NCBI GenBank assembly: GCA_021852245.1
Contig: JAJZNY010000177.1
Location: 1 to 6,044 of the forward strand
DNA length: 6,044 bases
Reading direction: 5' to 3'
From: Planctomycetota bacterium
GTDB taxonomy: Bacteria > Planctomycetota > Phycisphaerae > WQYP01
Part shown: piece after piece, positions 1 through 4,986 of the stretch
Layout of the letters: the number at the start of each line of letters is the position of its first letter
Position numbering within the stretch: the stretch's first letter is position 1
The notes under the pieces: generated by a model
What the model saw: only the letters and a program-made list of their open reading frames with translations
Databases searched by the model: none
What the model was told of the DNA's origin: nothing
Made by a program: the position numbers and the translations under genes

Positions 1-245
1 TGTCTGCCCGGGTTTGCAGGTTGCGAGATGATTCAACATATCTCATTTGATGCGGCGTCATAGGCTTCGCAGCTCATAACCCCTTGTTTCCAACCGCGAA
101 GACTCGGCTTCCCGGTCGCCCGGCAAGATTGCTTTCTCAGATGCTGGATTACCCAAGCGTCCATTCACCTCAACCGGCTCTCCAAACACGCAATCGCGAA
201 TCGTGCACAATTCTCTTGACTCAGGTGTAACGAGTTGTCATATTA
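1..245. other. Unassigned region, no supported gene
   Basis: I see no convincing gene here. All plus-strand frames entering from the left edge close within about 63 nt (for example a TAG at 61-63), so at most the last 20 codons of an upstream gene could be present, and they match nothing I recognise. On the minus strand the longest reading frames starting with ATG or GTG are about 36-43 codons, overlap each other and lack a persuasive family signature. A weak inverted repeat (CTTCGC and GCGAAG, roughly 65-70 and 97-102) has a long loop and is probably chance. The right end carries the promoter listed separately. Confidence 0.5.
216..244 (+). promoter_or_regulatory. Putative sigma70-type promoter of the PEP-CTERM gene
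   Basis: TTGACT (216-221, 5 of 6 to the consensus -35) is followed after 17 nt by CATATT (239-244, 4 of 6 to the -10). The predicted transcription start is near 251, giving a short leader that still includes the purine-rich AGGAACAGGA at 261-270. If correct, the in-frame ATG at 246 would lie upstream of the transcript and could not be the start codon. Prediction from consensus only; sigma factor preferences of this organism are unknown. Confidence 0.5.
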
Positions 246-260
246 ATGTTGTTTCGATTC

Positions 261-270
261 AGGAACAGGA
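261..270 (+). promoter_or_regulatory. Ribosome binding site deciding the PEP-CTERM gene start
   Basis: AGGAACAGGA lies 8 nt before the ATG at 279. The earlier in-frame ATG (246) has no suitable purine run at the right distance, since the nearest, AGGTG at 223-227, is 18 nt away. The later ATG at 297 has only a G-run (284-288). I therefore prefer 279, with 297 as the main alternative; the latter would give a tidier signal peptide n-region. Confidence 0.5.
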
Positions 271-278
271 CTGTTCGG

Positions 279-1370
279 ATGATGGGGGTAAAAGTCATGA
301 GAAGTTTTCGTGGTATCGGTCGATCATCAGCCGCTTCACGCCTGGCGGGCGCATGCGTCGTCGCAATCGGATCCATCGTGGCTGCAGGCGGCGTTGCCCA
401 CGCCATGACCATTACCCCAACATTCGAAGGGACAATTACCGGCAGTACGGATGCACAGACCATCGAGGGTGATATCAACAGCGCCCTGAGTTTTTACGAT
501 CAGAATTTCACCAATCAAATTAATATACAGATTGCCTTTACCATCACGGCCACCAATTCTACCGCGTCATATCTGGGGCATAGCGAATTTACGGGCTATT
601 CACCAACCTATGCTCAGTACACAGGCTACATGGACACCAATGCCAGCGAGAATAACAACGCGATTGAACAGACGGCATACAGCAATTTAGGCTCCGGCAA
701 CGACAGCAATAGGTCGACTCACCTTTTTGTCCCCAGTGCCGATATGCGGGCCATCAGCGGCGATTCAAGTTACGGCGGCGGCCTCAATGCCGCGGGCCAG
801 GTGAACAGTGGCGGAACGTATGACGGCGTGATTACGTTAAATGCAGCAAAACTCTCCGGCTTTGGCGGCGGTGGCTCGTATAGTGCCGGCCGGGTGATTC
901 AGCATGAAGTGGATGAGGTGCTGGGCATCGGCGGGGCCGGATCGACGCTCAATAGCTCTTCGACGACAACGACGCCAGCTAACTACGGCCCCATGGATTT
1001 ATTCCGCTATTCCGGAGTCGGCATTCCAAGCTATACCAACAGCCCATCAGCAACTTCTTATTTTTCCATTGACGGCGGAAAAACGAACATCGTCAATTTC
1101 AATCAGAACCCAGGCACCGGCGGCCAGTCGGGCGGCGACTTCGGAGATTGGAGCAGTGAAGGCACAACCGGCAATTACGTGCAATTGGCGTTCACGAGCG
1201 TTTCGGATCAATCCGCGAGCGTGAGCCTTACATCGCCTGAAGGCATTGCGCTTCAGGCCATCGGCTATGACGCGGCAACACCGGAGCCGTCATCTCTTGC
1301 ACTCTCCGCCGCCCTGCTTTGCGGAATGTGGGTTACGCTGCGACGAAGGCGAGTCGGCCGCGGGAGCTGA
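279..1370 (+). CDS. Secreted PEP-CTERM protein, NF038122-type metalloprotease family
   Basis: Exported protein of 363 aa from the chosen start. Residues 7-42 form a signal peptide with an arginine-containing n-region, a hydrophobic core and an AHA cleavage site near residue 42. The mature part has the zincin-like motif HEVDEVLG at residues 209-216, followed by MDLFRYSG (about 239-246), YFSIDGG (261-267) and GGDFGDW (285-291). That order is typical of the NF038122 metalloprotease family, in which the second zinc-site histidine is often Glu. The motif reads HEXXE, not HEXXH, so catalytic activity is inferred. Near the C-terminus, PEP (335-337), a hydrophobic segment and an arginine cluster form a PEP-CTERM signal, normally processed by an exosortase and linked to surface or exopolysaccharide sorting; no exosortase gene lies in this window. 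The middle is rich in Ser, Thr, Asn and Gly, as usual for extracellular proteins. It is transcribed alone from the promoter at 216-244 and converges with the acetyltransferase gene. The substrate is unknown. Confidence 0.85.
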   Translation: MMGVKVMRSFRGIGRSSAASRLAGACVVAIGSIVAAGGVAHAMTITPTFEGTITGSTDAQTIEGDINSALSFYDQNFTNQINIQIAFTITATNSTASYLGHSEFTGYSPTYAQYTGYMDTNASENNNAIEQTAYSNLGSGNDSNRSTHLFVPSADMRAISGDSSYGGGLNAAGQVNSGGTYDGVITLNAAKLSGFGGGGSYSAGRVIQHEVDEVLGIGGAGSTLNSSSTTTTPANYGPMDLFRYSGVGIPSYTNSPSATSYFSIDGGKTNIVNFNQNPGTGGQSGGDFGDWSSEGTTGNYVQLAFTSVSDQSASVSLTSPEGIALQAIGYDAATPEPSSLALSAALLCGMWVTLRRRRVGRGS

Positions 1371-1456
1371 TCTCATTTCCGTACCCATGATCGAACTGCG
1401 GCCGGTGCTATGGGCCCTGCGGCTTCGGCGTGCACGCTCTGCCCAGCGAGCTGACC

Positions 1457-1945
1457 CTACTCACCCGACTTGGTAATCGGCAGCACCATTTCATGGTACG
1501 TGCAGCGGAAACCCAAATGAGAAAATAATCCCCGCGCCGCAGCATTGGGTTCGGCGGCCATCAACCGCAGTTGATTCACGCCGTTGCCTGCGGCCCAATC
1601 CGTTGCAAATTGCACCAACCGCGTGGCTACCCCCTGCCGTCGATGATCGGCAGCCACCGCCAGATCGTGGATAAATGCGTATCGGTCATAAATATAAATG
1701 GGAATTTCCGTCATGATCCCGACGGCGACGCCTCCGATCACACGCTGCTGCGCTCGTGCGACGGCAAATAGCCAATCCGGCTTTTCCAGGTTGCCCGATA
1801 TCCAGCGGGTATAGCGTTCACTGATATCGTCGCGCAGCTTCCACCGCAGCGGCCAATACGTTTCGTGCTGGCGTTCCACGAGCAGAAACAGGTCCACCAG
1901 CGCGGCCACCTGATCCAACTGAACTCTTTCGACCGTGATGTTCAT
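1457..1945 (-). CDS. GNAT family N-acetyltransferase
   Basis: A 162-aa, single-domain GCN5-related acetyltransferase, which would transfer an acetyl group from acetyl-CoA to an amine in the cytoplasm. The acetyl-CoA pyrophosphate loop (motif A) is clear at residues 94-110: strand HDLAVAA, then DHRRQGVATRL. Motif B follows as N134 to F146 (NAAARGLFSHLGF), the usual helix and LGF turn. The length is normal for the family. The acceptor substrate cannot be told from the sequence. It is the last gene of the minus-strand series. Its start lies inside the 3' part of the vsr reading frame (128-nt overlap, different frame), and its own frame has a TAG at 1949-1951, just 3 nt upstream of the ATG. There is no strong Shine-Dalgarno sequence, so expression may depend on coupling to upstream translation or on a near-leaderless transcript. 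A role in restriction is not implied; it may simply be a chromosomal neighbour. Confidence 0.85.
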   Translation of the reverse strand: MNITVERVQLDQVAALVDLFLLVERQHETYWPLRWKLRDDISERYTRWISGNLEKPDWLFAVARAQQRVIGGVAVGIMTEIPIYIYDRYAFIHDLAVAADHRRQGVATRLVQFATDWAAGNGVNQLRLMAAEPNAAARGLFSHLGFRCTYHEMVLPITKSGE

Positions 1946-2429
1946 GCCCTATTTTACCCTGCGATTCGAGTCTCGCCCGGCCGCTGGAGCAAGGCCGGGC
2001 ACGATCTGCCCGAAGCCTTTCATCGTGGAGGAAGCTCAGAAGCCTCCGCGTCAATGCTTTCCGGTTCGCGAGCCGGCACTCCCACACCACGTAAACCCGC
2101 CACCCGAGGCGGCGCAGCTGCCGGGCCGTACGCCGGTCGCGAGCCCTGTTATCCGTGAACTTCTTCCGCCAGAACGCGGTTCGCGATTTCGGGAAATAAG
2201 CAAATCGGCAATTCCTGTGACGGTGCCAAAAACAGCCGTGGACAAATACCACCACCCGGTGCCGTGTGAGGACAATATCCGGCGAGCCCGGGAGCTTCTG
2301 CGGTTTAAGACGGAACCGATACCCAAGGTGGTGCAGCAACCGGCGCACCAATATCTCCGGCCCGGTGTTTCTGGACTTTATTCGCGACATACATCGGCTG
2401 CGTTCCGCTTTTGTCAGGGTGTCCGTCAT
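1818..2429 (-). CDS. vsr: Very short patch repair endonuclease Vsr, with run-on C-terminal tail
   Basis: Mismatch-specific endonuclease that nicks 5' of the T in a T:G mismatch left by deamination of 5-methylcytosine, starting very short patch repair. The core (residues 4-137) has the whole family signature: E25, LPGSPDIV with catalytic-position D51, and VHGCFWHRHRNC with H64 and H69. Likely structural zinc ligands are C66, H71, C74 and C118 (in VVWECRL). The residue numbers nearly coincide with E. coli Vsr. The commonly conserved Thr before H64 is Val here. E. coli Vsr is 156 aa; this frame is 203 aa. Residues from about 138 on are Arg/Gly/Ser/Ala-rich, resemble no Vsr, and for the last 42 codons merely read the acetyltransferase gene in another frame. 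The true or ancestral end was probably nearer 1950-2020. The start overlaps the endonuclease stop as ATGA (2426-2429), and no separate Shine-Dalgarno is visible, so translation is probably coupled. The neighbouring CCWGG methyltransferase explains why Vsr is needed. Confidence 0.93.
   Translation of the reverse strand: MTDTLTKAERSRCMSRIKSRNTGPEILVRRLLHHLGYRFRLKPQKLPGSPDIVLTRHRVVVFVHGCFWHRHRNCRFAYFPKSRTAFWRKKFTDNRARDRRTARQLRRLGWRVYVVWECRLANRKALTRRLLSFLHDERLRADRARPCSSGRARLESQGKIGHEHHGRKSSVGSGGRAGGPVSARGTPARNVLAAAVEAARRYQ
1951..1956 (-). promoter_or_regulatory. Possible -10 box for the acetyltransferase gene
   Basis: On the minus strand TAAAAT (5 of 6 to the -10 consensus) ends 5 nt before the ATG at 1945. 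With normal spacing, transcription would begin at or next to the start codon, giving a leaderless message. No -35 element is visible at 16-18 nt, so this is weak. Confidence 0.2.
1975..2000 (-). repeat. Perfect GC-rich inverted repeat (8-bp stem) in the vsr tail
   Basis: GCCCGGCC (1975-1982) and GGCCGGGC (1993-2000) are exact reverse complements separated by 10 nt. In RNA this gives an 8-bp all-GC hairpin. It lies after the conserved Vsr core and before the acetyltransferase start. No U-tract follows directly on the minus strand (the next bases are GAGACTC), so it is not a classical intrinsic terminator. It could pause transcription, stabilise the mRNA end, or mark the original vsr-acetyltransferase boundary. 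Confidence 0.5.
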
Positions 2430-3604
2430 CGTTGAGCCAGCATGGTCTTGACAGCGCCAACGAACCTCTCGACCGTCAGAATTCGCCCCGGGCTTTGACG
2501 GGGGTAAAGGTGAAGGTACGGCTCGGGGACTACCAGAATTACCCCGGCATCATACATTTCATTGAGCTGATTTTCAGAGATTCCTTTCTGGAGGGTGAGG
2601 ATGTGCTTGCGTCTCACGCGGCGACCTTCATTCAGGACCTGGCGCCACCGATCCTTGCAAGTTGTCTTCAGCCCAACCAGGCAAAGTTTCTCGGCTGGGT
2701 AGTTTGGATCGTTGTAGGCACTCTTCCCCGGTATCAGGATGTCGGGTTCGGAAGTTCCGTCGACGCGAGCCCGCTGATCGAAGCGAATGTTTGCGCTCCT
2801 GAGAATTGCTGAAAAATGATTTTCGAGAGATCGCCCTGCCCGAGCCTTGCGCCGGTTCATGAGGCTGGCGGCAGCCTTGAGGAATTCCTCGACGCTGTGG
2901 AATTTGCGGGAAATAGTCTCCGTGCAGATTTTATTCTCAACCAGGCGGAATAACTCATATTCGGTTTCAACGAGCTTGACCAGTTGATCATCGAGCGGGG
3001 CCTTGTCAAATTTCGGCTCGCACGCCCCCAGGGCGTTACGAGTCTCCGAGGAAAGCGTTGCGGTGTCGGGGAATTCGTAAATGCCCTCCAACAGAAGACG
3101 AAATCGCCTTTGAACGCACTGTTCCGGTGTCTCCGCCGGGGGACGATCATGGGGCGGAAACGCCGCCCAGGAATCATTGATCGCGACACCGAGCGCCGCT
3201 TGGATATCCTCGATATCTTCCTCGCTACGAAGCACGTGCGCGGTGAATTCACCCGTTGCATTGCGGATAAGCACCAGCAGGTCACCGACCATGTCATGGG
3301 AAAGCCAGGGGAAGTCCCTGCCGAACCGCGTGAGCCGGTATTCGGAGCGTGTGCCGGTGAAATACCCCGTCACCACGGAATCTGTCACGCGGCCGTCGGG
3401 CCAGGTAATTTTCAATGGATGCTTTGAGTTTTTCCCTTTCGTCGGGGCGTGAGGGGTAAACGACCTCCACATGGCCTTTGGCAGATAGAATCCGCATTGA
3501 TGTCCGTGCGTTTCCCCGACATCGTTTGCGGAGACGCACTTGAGCAGTGCGTTGCCGTGCCGAAGTGCGTCGTTGATTGCGTCCTCGCATTCCCGTGATC
3601 GCAT
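2426..3604 (-). CDS. ecoRIIR: EcoRII-like Type IIE restriction endonuclease (CCWGG)
   Basis: A 392-aa restriction nuclease, close to the roughly 404 aa of EcoRII, and apparently intact. The N-terminal part (about 10-140) matches the EcoRII effector-binding domain, with SANDVGETHGHQCGFYLP (25-42), GTRSEYRLTRFGRDFPW (84-100) and the acidic SEEDIED segment (127-133). The C-terminal catalytic domain (about 235-368) has EPDILIP (286-292), Y297, LKTTCKDRWRQVLNE (312-326) and LTLQKGISENQ (336-346). Subtracting 11 from the EcoRII residues I recall as critical (Y308, K324, R330, E337) lands on Y297, K313, R319 and E326, all conserved. EcoRII cuts before CCWGG and needs a second site bound by the N-terminal domain; the same mode is inferred here. 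GGAG (3611-3614) sits 6 nt before the ATG, which lies 26 nt after the methyltransferase stop. Its TGA overlaps the vsr ATG. Placing R after M lets methylation be made first. Confidence 0.95.
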   Translation of the reverse strand: MRSRECEDAINDALRHGNALLKCVSANDVGETHGHQCGFYLPKAMWRSFTPHAPTKGKNSKHPLKITWPDGRVTDSVVTGYFTGTRSEYRLTRFGRDFPWLSHDMVGDLLVLIRNATGEFTAHVLRSEEDIEDIQAALGVAINDSWAAFPPHDRPPAETPEQCVQRRFRLLLEGIYEFPDTATLSSETRNALGACEPKFDKAPLDDQLVKLVETEYELFRLVENKICTETISRKFHSVEEFLKAAASLMNRRKARAGRSLENHFSAILRSANIRFDQRARVDGTSEPDILIPGKSAYNDPNYPAEKLCLVGLKTTCKDRWRQVLNEGRRVRRKHILTLQKGISENQLNEMYDAGVILVVPEPYLHLYPRQSPGRILTVERFVGAVKTMLAQR

Positions 3605-3630
3605 TGAGTTCTCCAGCCATGCGCAAAAGG

Positions 3631-4887
3631 CTACGCGGCGCCGCGCCGGATTTGCCGGGTCGGGCGCCCTTTCACGAGACAGCCGGAACCGGCTCTCTCA
3701 AGATGCCAACGGAAAACGTCCACGATCCGGCGGCCCACCGCCTCGACCATGTCGGGAACCACCGAATTCCCGAACTGGCGGTAAGCCTGTGTGTCGGATA
3801 CCACAATTGGGAAGCCGCTGGGATGCCCGAATATCCTCGCGTTCCTCTCACCAAAACCCATGAGTCTCGCAGCCTCCCGCGGTGTCAGCCGCCGGGGATT
3901 TCGGCCTGGCTGCCGGATCAGAATTTCCGAGCCGTCCTTGTAGTATCTGGCACTGAGTGTACGGGCTATGTCTCCCGGCCCAACAAGCCCAAAACCGAAG
4001 CCGTTACCTTTTTCGCGGTGTCGCCTTGCGTATTCCTGAAGGTAGTTCCACAGATGATCGGTGAGCGTGTATTTACTGTCCGCCTCGTGTTCAAGTATTT
4101 CCGCCAACTTGTGGTGCCCCTGCGGCGGATCAGGGAAAATAAATGGCGGACTGTCGCCGAAGACGGCGCGGTCAAAGCAGACAATCAGCAGCCGCTCTCG
4201 GTGTTGCGGTACCCAGTGCACTGCATCCAATACACCGGAAAATACTTTGTATTGAAGTTTCTCCAACTCGGATTGGATGACGAGCCACGTCTTGCCGCCG
4301 TCGTGCGACTTGAGGTTCTTTACATTCTCTAGAAAGAGTACTGGTGGCCGACGCACCCTGACAATGTCGCATATCTTGAAGAATAGGTTACCCTGCCGCT
4401 TACACTTGAAGCCGTGCGCCTGCCCGAGGGAGTTTTTTTTCGACACGCCTGCAATTGAAAATGGCTGGCAGGGAAAACCCGCCGCCAAAACATCGTGATC
4501 AGGAATGTCCTTCATTCTTACCGTGTTGATGTCGCCGTGGATTTCACGGTCGCCGTACCACGCTTGGTAGGTTTTCTGCGAGTTGGCGTCCCATTCGGAG
4601 GTGAATACGCACTGGCCTCCAACCTTGGTGAGGCCGATACGGAACCCACCAATGCCGGCGAAGAGGTCAATGAATTTGAACGGAGTAAGAGATACCACCG
4701 GCGGGCGAGGCTGCTCGATCGCACTGAAAAGAGGAGGGGGCCTGAAATCACCCCCCGATTTAGACGCCGTCTCCAGAACCTGCAGCAAAAATTCCTTCAG
4801 GCTCATCCGTCGCCGGTGCTTCTCCTCCTCCAACCAGGACCGCAGTTCATCCGGGACGTCACGAATCAGAATGTCGTTCGGTGGCAT
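3631..4887 (-). CDS. dcm: Dcm-like DNA (cytosine-5) methyltransferase with N-terminal ribbon-helix-helix domain
   Basis: A 418-aa cytosine-C5 methyltransferase that uses S-adenosylmethionine. Motifs are in standard order: I FIDLFAGIGGFRIG (72-85), IV GFPCQPFS (137-144, catalytic C140), VI ENV (187-189), VIII QHRERL (228-233), IX RRLTPREAARLMGF (332-345) and X YRQFGNSVV (369-377). The recognition region has GNGFGFGLV (294-302) and TLSARYYKDGSEILI (310-324), nearly as in E. coli Dcm, so the target is very probably CCWGG, methylated on the inner C. Dcm also shares GVSKKNSLG and ENVKNLKSHD. The N-terminus differs from Dcm: residues 3-42 read as a strand (DILIRDVPDEL) and two helices ending SLKEFLLQVLETAS, a FitA/CopG-like ribbon-helix-helix fold, then a Pro-rich linker. 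This suggests DNA binding and autorepression. I start at ATG 4887, not the TTG at 4893, because AGAGGAG lies 6 nt before the ATG but directly abuts the TTG. First gene of the M-R-V operon, 99 nt after murJ. Confidence 0.95.
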   Translation of the reverse strand: MPPNDILIRDVPDELRSWLEEEKHRRRMSLKEFLLQVLETASKSGGDFRPPPLFSAIEQPRPPVVSLTPFKFIDLFAGIGGFRIGLTKVGGQCVFTSEWDANSQKTYQAWYGDREIHGDINTVRMKDIPDHDVLAAGFPCQPFSIAGVSKKNSLGQAHGFKCKRQGNLFFKICDIVRVRRPPVLFLENVKNLKSHDGGKTWLVIQSELEKLQYKVFSGVLDAVHWVPQHRERLLIVCFDRAVFGDSPPFIFPDPPQGHHKLAEILEHEADSKYTLTDHLWNYLQEYARRHREKGNGFGFGLVGPGDIARTLSARYYKDGSEILIRQPGRNPRRLTPREAARLMGFGERNARIFGHPSGFPIVVSDTQAYRQFGNSVVPDMVEAVGRRIVDVFRWHLERAGSGCLVKGRPTRQIRRGAA

Positions 4888-4893
4888 GGCCAA

Positions 4894-4900
4894 CTCCTCT
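4894..4900 (-). promoter_or_regulatory. Ribosome binding site of the methyltransferase gene
   Basis: AGAGGAG on the minus strand, with 6 nt to the ATG at 4887 and 0 nt to the in-frame TTG at 4893. The spacing decides in favour of ATG. This is the strongest Shine-Dalgarno sequence in the window. Confidence 0.8.
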
Positions 4901-4910
4901 GGGCAAGACA

Positions 4911-4926
4911 GATATCAATGATATCA
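4911..4926 (-). promoter_or_regulatory. Putative operator and extended -10 promoter of the restriction cassette
   Basis: GATATC-AAT-GATATC (4911-4925) is a palindromic hexamer repeated at a 9-bp period, which also makes the whole block an inverted repeat. On the minus strand the same bases contain TG-A-TATCAT (4926-4918), an extended -10 element with 5 of 6 matches to TATAAT. No good -35 lies at 16-18 nt, which extended -10 promoters can tolerate. Transcription would begin near 4911, about 24 nt before the methyltransferase ATG. Tandem short palindromes across a -10 are what a ribbon-helix-helix dimer pair typically occupies, and the methyltransferase itself starts with such a domain. Function is inferred. 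Confidence 0.5.
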
Positions 4927-4957
4927 CGAATTCCCAGAGAATGCACGGGCAGCTCCG

Positions 4958-4977
4958 CATCCGCAACGACGCGGATG
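4958..4977 (-). terminator. Terminator-like hairpin after murJ
   Basis: CATCCGC (4958-4964) and GCGGATG (4971-4977) are exact reverse complements around a 6-nt loop, giving a 7-bp stem that begins about 10 nt past the murJ stop on the minus strand. No T-run follows, so it is not a canonical intrinsic terminator. It may end or attenuate murJ transcription before the restriction cassette's own promoter. Confidence 0.35.
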
Positions 4978-4986
4978 ATCTCATTC

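Noticed and set aside
1..160. Small minus-strand frames of about 36-43 codons and a possible structured RNA
   Set aside because: Overlapping short frames without a clear start signal or family match, and no recognisable tRNA, tmRNA, SRP or riboswitch signature on either strand.
1428..1437. Palindrome GCGTGCACGC in the 86-nt gap between the convergent PEP-CTERM and acetyltransferase genes
   Set aside because: It is a loopless 10-bp palindrome with no flanking T-run on either strand, so it does not support a bidirectional terminator call and could be chance in GC-rich DNA.
1935..2435. Plus-strand open frame of 166 codons
   Set aside because: Antisense to vsr, Pro- and Arg-rich, no domain or ribosome binding site.
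2411..2812. Plus-strand open frame of 133 codons
   Set aside because: Antisense to the catalytic domain of the EcoRII-like nuclease; no family resemblance.
3577..4332. Plus-strand open frame of 251 codons
   Set aside because: Antisense to the methyltransferase coding region, whose motifs are unmistakable; no recognisable domain in the plus-strand product.
4888..4893. TTG at 4893 as the methyltransferase start
   Set aside because: The Shine-Dalgarno AGAGGAG abuts this codon with no spacer, while the ATG two codons later has ideal 6-nt spacing.
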